Positions 16,901 to 25,019 of a DNA stretch of 64,000 nucleotides are shown piece by piece. Position 1 is the first letter of the stretch. Every line of letters begins with the position of its first letter. The notes beneath the pieces are model-generated. The model did not search any database. It worked only from the letters and a program-made list of their open reading frames with translations, and was not told the DNA's origin. The DNA comes from Couchioplanes caeruleus (GTDB taxonomy: Bacteria; Actinomycetota; Actinomycetes; Mycobacteriales; Micromonosporaceae). Location: contig NZ_CP092183.1 in the NCBI RefSeq assembly GCF_023499255.1, positions 1,123,501 to 1,187,500 of the forward strand, given 5' to 3'. The position numbers and the translations under genes were made by a program.

Positions 16901-17395
16901 TCAGGAAGCGCTGCTCAGCCCGGAGGCCTTCACCGGGATCGTGAAGGTCGCCCCCTGGCAGGCGCTGTCGGAGCTGTTCGTCATCCGCAGCCCGCCCGGG
17001 ACCGTGAACACGCCGATGGTGTTCTTCGGGACCTGCCAGGCCACCGGCAGCACGTCGGCGGTGAGCACCACACCGGTCTCGACGCAGCCGGAGTCGCGGT
17101 GGTCGGCGTCGGCGGTCACCTTGCCGTTGCCCGGGCTGATCGAGGTGATCTTCACCGGGAAGTCGTTCTGGTTGGTCACGGTCACCGCGAGGTCCGCGGT
17201 CGCGCCCGGGTACAGCGGCTTGCTCTCGTCGGACCGGCCCTGCAGCTTCAGCTCCACGGCGGTGCCCGCCACCGCGACGCCGGTGCCGGCGCCGCCCAGC
17301 GACCAGTACGCCCAGGCGGCGCCCGCGTTCACGATCACGGCGGCAGCGGCGGCGACGCTCAGGATCACCTTGCCGCGACGGTCGAGCTTGCGCAT
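16901..17395 (-). CDS. exported beta-rich protein, WAYW family member 3
   Basis: 164 aa from ATG 17395 (a second ATG two codons upstream is closer to the AAAGG ribosome-binding site). Signal helix VILSVAAAAAVIVNAGAAWA ending in YWSLGGAG. Domain: LYPGATADLAVTVTNQNDFP, VKITSI, Cys in RDSGC, VPGGLRM and SDSACQGATFTIPV. This is the best-preserved example of the family in the window and is closest to 13813. Middle of the operon 17961-15490. Confidence 0.78.
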   Translation of the reverse strand: MRKLDRRGKVILSVAAAAAVIVNAGAAWAYWSLGGAGTGVAVAGTAVELKLQGRSDESKPLYPGATADLAVTVTNQNDFPVKITSISPGNGKVTADADHRDSGCVETGVVLTADVLPVAWQVPKNTIGVFTVPGGLRMTNSSDSACQGATFTIPVKASGLSSAS

Positions 17396-17472
17396 GCGCA
17401 TCCTTTTCGGTGTCTGCTCATCGGTGGGCGACGGGGCGACGGCGAGGCCGCCACCGTGCCCCATCGCCGCCC

Positions 17473-17961
17473 TCACGCCGCCGCGCTGACGGCGTCTAGG
17501 TGGACGTTGAACGTGAACGGCGCACCCTGGCAGGCGTCCGCCGGGTCGGCGACCATCCGCAGCGGTCCGGCCCACGCGATCCGGGCGGTCGCCGGCTTGT
17601 CCTTGCTGCCGGCCGGGACGGTGGCCGCCTCGGGCAGCGGCGCGTCGTTGACGACCTCGACGTTCTCGGTCGCCGCGCAGCCCTCCTGCGGCGAGTCCAG
17701 CCGCGTCAGGTCGATGTCGGTGATGCGTACGGGGAAGGCGTTCTGGTTCTCCACGGTCAGCAGCACCGTGGTCGCGTTGCCCGGGGTGAGCCCGCCCGCC
17801 AGCCCGGCGCTGGTGACCTTCAGCGTCACCACGGAACCGGCCTTCGCCTCGGCCGTGCCGGTACCGGTGAGGGTCCACGCCGCGTACGCCGCACCGGCCG
17901 CGCCCACAGCGACGACCGAGGCGACGACGACGGCGGTGGTCCGTCTACTGAGCTTGCGCAT
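17473..17961 (-). CDS. exported beta-rich protein, WAYW family member 4, first gene of operon
   Basis: 162 aa from ATG 17961, preceded by GCAGGAGG at good spacing. Signal helix TTAVVVASVVAVGAAGAAYA, then AWTLTGTGTAEAKAGS. Domain: LTPGNATTVLLTVENQNAFP, VRITDIDL, EGC, GPLRMVADPADACQGAPFTF. Same Cys pair and N-x-N-x-(F/Y)-P-(V/I) motif as the other members. Likely the first gene of a four-gene minus-strand operon. Confidence 0.76.
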   Translation of the reverse strand: MRKLSRRTTAVVVASVVAVGAAGAAYAAWTLTGTGTAEAKAGSVVTLKVTSAGLAGGLTPGNATTVLLTVENQNAFPVRITDIDLTRLDSPQEGCAATENVEVVNDAPLPEAATVPAGSKDKPATARIAWAGPLRMVADPADACQGAPFTFNVHLDAVSAAA

Positions 17962-18507
17962 CCGCGGTTTCCTCCTGCGAGACCTTGAACGTGGCCCCGG
18001 TCGCCGGGACGCGACCGGGGCCACGGGGAATGACCTGTGCGATTGCGCCGATTCCGGTGGAGGCGGAAAGGGCGCGGCACAACATTCCCGGACCAGGGGC
18101 AGAAACGTGATCGGATGTCCGTGCGGCATTCTCATCCGTTCGAAATCCCGCTTCTGCGCTCACCGGATTACCCCGACCGGGGGACGGCGCGCCGCAGGCT
18201 GCATCCCTCATCGATGCCCGACCGGCGCGCGGCGCCCGCCACAGCGGTGATGACCAGGGACGACATGCGATTAGCACCTTCCTCGCGGGTGGGGCAAATA
18301 AGCGGTGTTCGAGGTCTGACGTTTCGCGGCCGGTGCCCGGCCGTGGTAGGGGTCCCCGCCGCCGGGCGGGGCGGCGAGGACCCCCGGAACCCGCCTGATC
18401 AGCACCACGGGCGGCGGGTCCACACCATTGCGGCCGCTGACCGGGGGCATGCGACACGGCCGCGACGGTGAGGTCTGTGAATGAATTACTCTTCGGCGAG
18501 TGCGGGC

Positions 18508-18532
18508 CCTCGGCGTTTTCTGGCCGCCGAGG
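18508..18532. terminator. hairpin CCTCGGCG/CGCCGAGG
   Basis: 8-bp perfect stem with a 9-nt loop TTTTCTGGC. Terminator or small RNA structure; no gene ends immediately next to it. Confidence 0.3.
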
Positions 18533-18677
18533 ACCCGCCTGATCCGCACACGCGCCACGACACGGTCTGCGGATCTCTTTTCGTCACCTGCCGGGTTCGT
18601 AAGACAGCAGGCGCTCCGGAGCCGGCTATCCGGCGCGGTCGTGGTGCATGGCGCTTTCTCCTGACGCTTCGCTTGGT

Positions 18678-18712
18678 GAGACGCCGTCGCTTCGCAGGCA
18701 GGACGGCGTCTC
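18678..18712. terminator. strong hairpin GAGACGCCGTC/GACGGCGTCTC
   Basis: 11-bp perfect stem with a 13-nt loop, located 180 bp past the convergent end of the NUDIX gene. It could terminate that minus-strand transcript. No U-tract follows. Confidence 0.4.
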
Positions 18713-18894
18713 GTAGTAGAAAACGCCGGGGGTGCCGGTCCGGAGATCGGGCGTCCGTTTCGCGGTTTTCGCGTTTTGATCATCACGCTGCGCCCAACCG
18801 GTTTAGCCCGGAAGAGTGATACCCGCCTGCGGTGAGCGTGACGAGCTCAGCAACGCTCGGGGGCCCGCCGCCACGATGGACGGTGAAGCCGAGC

Positions 18895-19368
18895 TCACCC
18901 GGTCGGGAAGCCGTTCTCCAGGTACAGCGACGTCCGGGTCGATCGAGCCCGCACCGCGGCGCTCATCCGCCGTGCCAGCGGGCCGGAGAGCCGCTCATCG
19001 GCCTCGTGCTCATCGCACCATGCCCAGCCGCGCAGTTCCTCGGCCGGCACCCTGATCCGCTCGGCCTCCTGCGGGGTGAGCGTTCCGCCGTCGAACAGCA
19101 GCATCAGGCCCTCGGTACGGTCCGGCCGCGGTGGAACCCAGTCGGTCACCAGCAGCCGCCCCGGCCGCAGCGTCAGGCCGAGCTCCTCCCGTACCTCCCG
19201 CGCCGCCGCCGCGTGTGGCGACTCGCCGGCTTCCACGGCCCCGCCGGGGATCTCCCAGTACGGCTTGTACGTCGGCTCGACCAGCAGCACCCGGCCCGAG
19301 GCGTCGGACAGCACAACCCCGGCGCCCATCCGCTTGCGAGGCAACGTGGCGGTGTAGTCGGACGTCAT
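18895..19368 (-). CDS. NUDIX hydrolase
   Basis: 157 aa from ATG 19368 with GAAGGGAAG upstream. The Nudix box at residues about 42-65 is complete (PGGAVEAGES ... AAREVREELGL with the REVREE metal-binding Glu residues). Hydrolyses nucleoside diphosphate derivatives; substrate not readable. It is divergent from the decayed MerR copy at 19425, whose promoter lies in the 57-bp gap. Confidence 0.93.
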   Translation of the reverse strand: MTSDYTATLPRKRMGAGVVLSDASGRVLLVEPTYKPYWEIPGGAVEAGESPHAAAAREVREELGLTLRPGRLLVTDWVPPRPDRTEGLMLLFDGGTLTPQEAERIRVPAEELRGWAWCDEHEADERLSGPLARRMSAAVRARSTRTSLYLENGFPTG

Positions 19369-19386
19369 GGCTTCCCTTCGAAGGGC

Positions 19387-19417
19387 TTGCTCCTGATGTT
19401 GGCTGATACCCCATAGT
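19387..19417 (+). promoter_or_regulatory. MerR-type promoter of the decayed copy
   Basis: TTGCTC, a 19-bp spacer, then CATAGT: the same layout and -10 as the promoter at 23185 of the intact gene. The central dyad has decayed (CCTGATGTTGGCTGATA). Confidence 0.5.
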
Positions 19418-19424
19418 CGACCAA

Positions 19425-19643
19425 GTGGGGGAGGCGCCTGACCGTGGGCCGGGTGAGATCGCTGCACTGGTCAGCGACCCGGCCACCGATGGGGTCGCGC
19501 ACCTGTACCGGGTACGCGGTTGCTGGTGGAGCAGGGGGACCGCGGCGAGCGACCACGCCAACGCTGTGAAGACGCGATTCGGTCGGGCAAATCGCCTTCT
19601 CAGTGCTGAAAGCCCTGAAAAACCTGATGCAGGAAATGCGTAG
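19425..19643 (+). pseudogene. decayed MerR regulator copy
   Basis: Starts with a GTG in the same position relative to the promoter as the intact gene at 23223. Nucleotides 19425-19453 match the intact start, then about 164 bp (the HTH) are missing. 19454-19555 again match the 23419 region (EIAALVSDPATDGVAHLYRV), and downstream reading is out of frame. So the DNA-binding domain is deleted and the effector part frameshifted. Non-functional as a regulator. A duplicate of the MerR-methyltransferase gene 3.8 kb away. Confidence 0.75.
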
Positions 19644-20014
19644 GGCGATTGGAAGGATGTGTGTGATCGTAATCACGATACGGTTCTTGCTCTGTCGAAG
19701 CGTTTCGAGTTCGACCGGGAGAACGTTCGATAGCGTCTTTTGTGGAGCGCGGTTCGTAACGGAACAACTGCAGCTCAACGATGAGAACGCGATCGAGGAT
19801 CCCGGCTTCCGGGGCATGGATGCGCCGAGCGATGGCGGCGCGTGCGAGAGGTTGCCGGATGCGCTGTAAAAGAACTCCGGGGTAGGGGTCGGACAATTCG
19901 ACCGGGTCGGCGGGAGCCTGAGTCTGCGTGCTAGAAAGATCGCCGTCCGTGGATCGACGTTGCGCTGTGGCCGTCTTTCCCGGGATGGATACCGACAGCA
20001 TGCAGGAGGATGGT
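19644..20014. other. intergenic, nothing recognised
   Basis: About 370 bp of lower-GC sequence between the MerR remnant and the exported protein gene. The only ORFs (88 aa at 19603 and its antisense) have no family-like features. It presumably contains the promoter for 20015. Confidence 0.4.
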
Positions 20015-21145
20015 TTGAAGCTCCCAGAACGGGGCCCCCAGGTCGCGCTCGCGTCGATGGTGGGGATGGGACTCTTAATTGCGGCTTCTGGTGCCGCACA
20101 TGCCTCTCCGGCCCAGACTGCGCCCACCGTGCGGACTGCCCGCATCGCGAGCGCCGATATTGTCCGGGTCAGTCACCGGGCCGACATGTCCGGCGCCGCG
20201 CAAGTGTCGAAGCTGCGGGCGCAGGGATCCGACAAGGTGCAGGCCCAAGAGAATTCTCGGGTGACAGACTTTCTGGACCGCCGGGCGCGCGCGGGGCACC
20301 TGCTACGCAAGGCGGACGTGCAGGTTGCCACGATCGCCAATCCACTGCTGAGTGGACACAGCATCTCCGTTGTCTGGTCCGGGTCCTCCGCGCCGGGCGA
20401 CATCTCGCTGCAGAGCGTCGGTGATGACGAGAATGGCGCCAGCGGTCTCGGTATCCAATTCCAGCCAGACGGCTCGGCCGAGACCCTCGACGGCGCTCCC
20501 GCCCAGCTCGCCGGTGGCAGCGGCTACGACGCCGGCGTCAACCCGAAGAACATGTACAAGTACAGCAACGGTTGCAACAACGCCTATTGGGACGCCTCGT
20601 ACAGCTCGACCGACTATCACGTGGAGAGCTGCTTCGAGAAGTGGGCGCAGAGCGGCACGAGTCACTGGGTGTACAACCGGTGGGGCCTGTTCACCCGGCC
20701 GAACTCCACCACCGCGAACCCCGATATCCGGGACTTCACGATCCGGTCGAAGCCATGGAAGGTCGATCTGTACCACCCGTCGAGCTACATTTCCAAGCTC
20801 AACTCGTGGCAACCGACCGGCCCGTCGCAGTCGTGCACGACCAAGACCGCCACTCTCGGCGGCACCTACAACGGCATCACCGCGAACATCGGCATCCCGG
20901 TCCAGACGTGCAACACCAGCATTCTGCACATCGACACCGGGCTCAAGATGATCGGCATAGGCGTTGAGGGCCACGAGCCGACCGGTCGGCAGGTTCGCGT
21001 AGACGTCGGTGGGGACTACACCGCAACCGACAAGTCTTCGGTGCCGGTGTGGGCCGACTATGCGTGGGCGACGGTTCGCTACATCAAGGGCCCGCAGACG
21101 GTCACCGACACCGACGATTACGTCCTCAAGGACTCCGGCTGGTGA
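20015..21145 (+). CDS. exported protein of unknown function
   Basis: About 376 aa. TTG at 20015 is 5 nt after AGGAGG; an ATG at 20000 is possible but lacks a ribosome-binding site. Signal peptide VALASMVGMGLLIAASGAAH followed by ASPAQ. The mature protein has a charged helical prodomain-like part (to about residue 100), then a beta-rich part with four Cys (NGCNNAYWD, ESCFEKW, SCTTK, VQTCNTS) and many Tyr/Trp. Not recognised. GTGA coupling with the alpha/beta hydrolase suggests they act on the same extracellular material. Confidence 0.75.
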   Translation: MKLPERGPQVALASMVGMGLLIAASGAAHASPAQTAPTVRTARIASADIVRVSHRADMSGAAQVSKLRAQGSDKVQAQENSRVTDFLDRRARAGHLLRKADVQVATIANPLLSGHSISVVWSGSSAPGDISLQSVGDDENGASGLGIQFQPDGSAETLDGAPAQLAGGSGYDAGVNPKNMYKYSNGCNNAYWDASYSSTDYHVESCFEKWAQSGTSHWVYNRWGLFTRPNSTTANPDIRDFTIRSKPWKVDLYHPSSYISKLNSWQPTGPSQSCTTKTATLGGTYNGITANIGIPVQTCNTSILHIDTGLKMIGIGVEGHEPTGRQVRVDVGGDYTATDKSSVPVWADYAWATVRYIKGPQTVTDTDDYVLKDSGW

Positions 21146-22467
21146 CACGAGAACACCCGACCGGGGCGGCGCGCCTGCTGAGAATCTTCAGCACCTGGCG
21201 CGCCGCCTTGGCGGCAGCTGTGGCCGTCGCCGTCGCCGTCGTCGTCGTGGTCGGCAGCAATGAGAATGCACACCATGCTGAGGGCTCGGCGGGCCGCCCG
21301 GTCACGGGTCCGGCGAACCTTGATGTATGCGTGGATTTCCCATCCCGTGCAGAGTGCCGGCAGGCCACTGCCGGAGGTCGGTCCTGGCGTTACACCCTGC
21401 ATCGGCCGGCACGAGCCACCAAGGAAACGGTGATCGTTGATTTCGGCGGTCCCGGTGTGCCTGTGCTGTCCGATGACTACCTCAGCGGGTTCGTCACGCA
21501 GGCCCCGCAGGTATTCGACCGGTACAACGTGATTGCTGTCGACGAGCCGTGGTCGACGAGAGCAGTGGATCCGGCGTGTCGGCAATCCTTGTCGGAGTTC
21601 GCGAGCGCGATTCGCTCGACGCCGACCGGTCCAGCGTTGCGGCAGGCCGGCGCTCTTCGAGACACCTGCGACATTCAACACGGCAGGTGGGGGTTCACTC
21701 CCGAATCGTATCGGCAAGTCATCGATGCCGTCGGCCGCAAGGAGAACCTTTCGTACGTCGGATTCATCGGGCATTCATTTGGCTCCATGAGATTGCGTTA
21801 CCTGCAAGCTGGCCCGATGCGCCGCACCCTCAGGTGGGCGGCTCTCAGCCGCCCGTATCCGGTGGGAGTCACCGGCGCCACGCTGCTCACGCAACGGGCC
21901 GAGGCGATGAGCACGTTCCTCAAGTCGCACATGCGCGCCGAGCCGACGGTGCAGTCCCCTCGGTCCGGAGGCGCGTCCGTCACCAGGTTCGACGCCCTTT
22001 CGGCCGAGGTGGAAATCGGGTACCTGGCCGCGGACGGGCAAGCGCAGGCAGCCGCCGACATTGCTGCCGGCAATCACGACGTGACCTCACGGCTGTCCGA
22101 CCAGCTGTGGCAGCGGTATGGTGACGGCGACATGTCGCCGGCGTATCTCGCTCAATTGGACGAACTATGCGGGGCAGTCCGGTTGGAGCTTCCCGAGTCG
22201 TACCGGAATCCGGCGGATATTCTGGCCGCTCAGCTCTTGCCGTGCTCGCCCGATGAGAAGCCGGATGCCGCAAGGCTGTCGCTGGGTTCGACGCCGTTAT
22301 GTGTGGCTGCCGCAGCCGGAGACACGGTTTCCCCCGCAGTACTGGTTCGCGCCGCGTTCAAGGACGCCAGCGCCAAGACGGTGTGGGTCGCTTTGCGCGA
22401 CCGTTCGCACACCGGCGACAGCGGAATCGATAAATGTTTGACGATGTTGGGACAGCGTTCCGACTGA
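21142..22467 (+). CDS. membrane-anchored alpha/beta hydrolase
   Basis: 441 aa. GTG 21142 overlaps the preceding stop (GTGA). N-terminal TM anchor (LAAAVAVAVAVVVVVG, about 20-40), then an alpha/beta-hydrolase of the tripeptidyl-aminopeptidase-like S33 type: VDFGGPGVPVL oxyanion region, DEPWSTRAVDP, nucleophile GHSFGS (Ser211), Asp394 in AAGDTVSP and His423 in DRSHTGD form a plausible triad. Cys pairs flank the lid. Probably an extracytoplasmic peptidase or esterase. Substrate unknown. Confidence 0.8.
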   Translation: MTREHPTGAARLLRIFSTWRAALAAAVAVAVAVVVVVGSNENAHHAEGSAGRPVTGPANLDVCVDFPSRAECRQATAGGRSWRYTLHRPARATKETVIVDFGGPGVPVLSDDYLSGFVTQAPQVFDRYNVIAVDEPWSTRAVDPACRQSLSEFASAIRSTPTGPALRQAGALRDTCDIQHGRWGFTPESYRQVIDAVGRKENLSYVGFIGHSFGSMRLRYLQAGPMRRTLRWAALSRPYPVGVTGATLLTQRAEAMSTFLKSHMRAEPTVQSPRSGGASVTRFDALSAEVEIGYLAADGQAQAAADIAAGNHDVTSRLSDQLWQRYGDGDMSPAYLAQLDELCGAVRLELPESYRNPADILAAQLLPCSPDEKPDAARLSLGSTPLCVAAAAGDTVSPAVLVRAAFKDASAKTVWVALRDRSHTGDSGIDKCLTMLGQRSD

Positions 22468-22539
22468 TCGGCCCGAATGCCCGAAGCCATCGTTGCGCCG
22501 GCCGGGGAAAAGTGCCCTCGGCCGGCGTTGAATTCCTGG

Positions 22540-22959
22540 TCAGTCCTTGCAGAGTAGCGACATCGCAATACGGACCGGCTGCTTCCCGCCGTAATCGGCT
22601 CGCACCGTGTCGAGTTCGACCCTGCGCTTGTCCTGCCGCACCGGATCGGACCCGTTTCCCACCAGGCAGCCCGGGTAGTCGGTAGTGGACGACACCACGC
22701 GATAGAACACCTGCTCGCCGGTCGGCGGCTGGCCGTCGGCCCGGAACGAAATGGTGTTGGTGGACTGGTTCGACCAATCGACCACCCCGACCAAATGCTC
22801 CGGCTTCGCCGTGTGCGGGTCGTGAACGGCCCACAAAGTGCCTACCCCGGCGGCTCCGCCGGCGAGTAGCAACGCCACGATTCCGAGGGCGCGGCGGGAT
22901 GGTTTCGGTGAATCTGCCGTCGGCGGGGTGGACGGCTCCGCGATAGCTGCTACTGGCAT
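22540..22959 (-). CDS. DUF4307-like one-TM protein
   Basis: 139 aa from ATG 22959. Short cytoplasmic N-terminus, TM helix ALGIVALLLAGGAAGVGTLW, then an extracytoplasmic domain with two Cys (YPGCLVGN, SLLCKD). The layout and the VGVVDW..QS...ISF and Y.V....YPGC features resemble the actinobacterial DUF4307 family, recognised from memory rather than by search. Convergent with the hydrolase gene. Confidence 0.65.
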   Translation of the reverse strand: MPVAAIAEPSTPPTADSPKPSRRALGIVALLLAGGAAGVGTLWAVHDPHTAKPEHLVGVVDWSNQSTNTISFRADGQPPTGEQVFYRVVSSTTDYPGCLVGNGSDPVRQDKRRVELDTVRADYGGKQPVRIAMSLLCKD

Positions 22960-23184
22960 GGACCTGACTCTACTATTCACGTCAATGTGCAGCCGCAGGG
23001 TGGTGCCCGCCAAACGAGGCAGTTCCGTCGACCTTTGTGTCGGGGTGACCGGTTTCTACCGCGGCGTATCGGTAAGGCGGTTGCGCGTCGGCAAGATGTT
23101 CACGCGTCGATGGCCGACGAGGAATAGCCGGTGCCGCAATGGAGTGCGGTCGGCGACCGCGGCTTGACGGCCAACGCCGATGGC

Positions 23185-23215
23185 TTGTCCCTGACGTTGC
23201 GTGAGGCCCCATAGT
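23185..23215 (+). promoter_or_regulatory. MerR-family promoter with TipA-like dyad
   Basis: -35 TTGTCC, a 19-bp spacer and -10 CATAGT. The spacer contains the dyad CCTGACGTTGCGTGAGG (23190-23206), close to the TipA-type site CCTCACGTNACGTGAGG. A 19-bp spacer with a central dyad is the hallmark of MerR-activated promoters. The predicted transcription start falls at about 23222-23223, on the GTG start codon itself. Confidence 0.7.
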
Positions 23216-23222
23216 CGACCAC

Positions 23223-24338
23223 GTGGAGGAGCACCTGACCGTGGGACGGGTGGCCGAGCTGGCCGGAGTGACCGTCCGCACCCTGCATCACTACGACGAG
23301 GTCGGCCTGCTGCAGCCGTCCACGCGGACCGCCGGCGGCTATCGCGCCTACTCGGCGGCCGATGTGGAGCGGTTGCGGGAGGTGCTCGCGTACCGACGTC
23401 TGGGGTTCGGGCTGGGGGAGATCGCGGCCCTGGTCGACGACCCGGCCACCGACGCGGTCGCGCACCTGTACCGGCTGCGCGGGTTGCTGGTGGAGCAGCG
23501 CGACCGTGCCGCGGCCATGGTGACGGCGATCGACAGGGAGCTGGAGGCACGCGCGATGGGCATCAGGACGACGCCGGAGGAGCAGCTGAAGATGGTCGGT
23601 CCGCAGTTGTACGACGTCATCGGGTCCGCGTACCCGGCCACCCGGCGTACCGAGCCGCGGATCGCCGCGCGCATCTGGGCGGCGCTCGGGGACGCCCGGA
23701 CGGTGCTGAACGTCGGCGCGGGGACCGGCTCGTACGAACCGCCCGACCGTGACGTCACGGCGGTGGAACCGTCGGCGGTCATGCGGGCCCAGCGTCCGCC
23801 GGGCGCCGCGCCGTGTGTTGCCGCCGCCGCGGAGTGCCTGCCGTTCCCCGACCGCTCCTTCGACGCCGCGATGGCGGTCAGCACGGTCCATCACTGGCCG
23901 GACCCGGTCGCCGGGCTGCGGGAGATGCGGCGGGTGGCGCGCCGGGTGGTCGTGGTGACGTACGACGCCTACGACACCAACCCGTCGCAGCGGTTCTGGC
24001 TCACCCGCGACTACCTGCCCGAGTTCGCCGGGCTGCTGGTCGGCTGGCCGTCGCTGGCGGAGCTGACGGCCGCGATCGGCGGCCGCGCGGAACCGGTGAT
24101 GATCCCGTGGGACTGCGCCGACGGCTTCTTCGAGGCGTACTGGCGCCGGCCCGAGGCGTACCTGGAGGAGCGGGTGCGCCGCGCGGTGTCGGTGTGGGCG
24201 CGGGTCGGCCCGGAGGCCGAGCAGCGGGCGGTGAGCAGGCTCGAGGGGGACCTTTCCTCCGGCCGGTGGGCCGAGCGCAACCGCGACATCGTCGCGCTGG
24301 AGGCGGCGGAGCTCGGACTCCGGATGATCGTGGCCTGA
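23223..24338 (+). CDS. MerR regulator fused to SAM methyltransferase
   Basis: 371 aa from GTG 23223, probably leaderless because the -10 box ends 7 nt before it and there is no ribosome-binding site. Residues 1-70 are a MerR HTH (TVGRVAELAGVTVRTLHHYD, RAYSAADVERL), followed by a dimerisation helix to about 115. Residues about 155-300 form a class I methyltransferase: motif I VLNVGAGTGSYE (from 161), acidic VEPS, CLPFPDRSFDAAMAVS, VHHWPDPVAGLREM. The methyltransferase replaces the effector domain expected behind the HTH, so the regulator may sense SAM, a methyl-acceptor or a small molecule. Confident in both domains; the ligand is unknown. Confidence 0.9.
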   Translation: MEEHLTVGRVAELAGVTVRTLHHYDEVGLLQPSTRTAGGYRAYSAADVERLREVLAYRRLGFGLGEIAALVDDPATDAVAHLYRLRGLLVEQRDRAAAMVTAIDRELEARAMGIRTTPEEQLKMVGPQLYDVIGSAYPATRRTEPRIAARIWAALGDARTVLNVGAGTGSYEPPDRDVTAVEPSAVMRAQRPPGAAPCVAAAAECLPFPDRSFDAAMAVSTVHHWPDPVAGLREMRRVARRVVVVTYDAYDTNPSQRFWLTRDYLPEFAGLLVGWPSLAELTAAIGGRAEPVMIPWDCADGFFEAYWRRPEAYLEERVRRAVSVWARVGPEAEQRAVSRLEGDLSSGRWAERNRDIVALEAAELGLRMIVA

Positions 24339-24974
24339 TCAGGGCGTCGCGCGGGCCTGGAGCTGCCGGTCGTGCAGGCGGGTGAGCAGCAGCAGGCTCG
24401 TCGCGGCGCCGATGCCCGCGCAGAGCATGTCCCACTGGGTGTCCCAGACGTCGCCCTGGGTGCCCAGGAAGTCGTCCGCCGACGAGCCGCCGATCACCGC
24501 CGACAGCCACTCGAACAGCTCCCAGGTCGCGCTGAACGCCATCACCACGCACATCACCAGCGCGGCGAGCCAGGCGCCCGGCCGCAGGGGCGTACGGCGC
24601 AGCAGCACCTCGCGCGCGACGACGGCCGGTACGAAGCCCTGCGCGAAGTGCCCGAGCCGGTCGTACGGGTTCCGGGCCAGCCCGAGCGTGTCGCGTACCC
24701 AGTCGCCGGCCGGGACCTCGGCGTACGTCCAGTGACCGCCGATCATCAGGATCAGCGCGTGGACCAGGATGAGCCGGTACGCGAGCGGGCTGAGCGGAAA
24801 CCGGCGGTACGTGGCCACGAGGATCACCGCCGCGACGATCGCCGCCGCCACCTCGAGGAACCAGGTGCCGATCGACTTCGCCCCGACCGCGGAGACTGCC
24901 AGGGCGACCAGGCCCACGGCGAGCAGGACGGCGGGTTCGCGGCGGGGCGGCGCGGCGGCGGCACGTACGGTCAT
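24339..24974 (-). CDS. DUF2238 family membrane protein
   Basis: 211 aa from ATG 24974. Six predicted TM helices; matches the YjdF/DUF2238 family by GGHWTYAEVP, NPYDRLGHFAQGFVPA and FEWLSAVIGG ... FLGTQGDVWDTQWDM. Function unknown in this family. The stop abuts the end of the MerR-methyltransferase gene on the opposite strand. Confidence 0.88.
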   Translation of the reverse strand: MTVRAAAAPPRREPAVLLAVGLVALAVSAVGAKSIGTWFLEVAAAIVAAVILVATYRRFPLSPLAYRLILVHALILMIGGHWTYAEVPAGDWVRDTLGLARNPYDRLGHFAQGFVPAVVAREVLLRRTPLRPGAWLAALVMCVVMAFSATWELFEWLSAVIGGSSADDFLGTQGDVWDTQWDMLCAGIGAATSLLLLTRLHDRQLQARATP

Positions 24975-25019
24975 GCGGGCCAGTCTTTCCAACCCCGTCC
25001 GGCCCCCGCATGGGTTCGC

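Larger units (their letters stand above)
18000..18894. other. gene-poor region with several hairpins
   Basis: About 900 bp without a convincing gene; the open frames are low-complexity and Arg-rich. It holds the upstream region of the 17961 operon, a GGGGTCC/GGACCCC hairpin at 18349-18382, a CCTCGGCG/CGCCGAGG hairpin at 18508-18532, and a strong 11-bp stem at 18678-18712. CCCGCCTGATC(A/C)GCAC occurs twice, near 18388 and 18535. Confidence 0.5.

Noticed and set aside
18481..18819. 112-aa plus-strand ORF MNYSSASAG...
   Set aside because: Low-complexity Arg-rich translation containing the hairpins; no start signal or family features.
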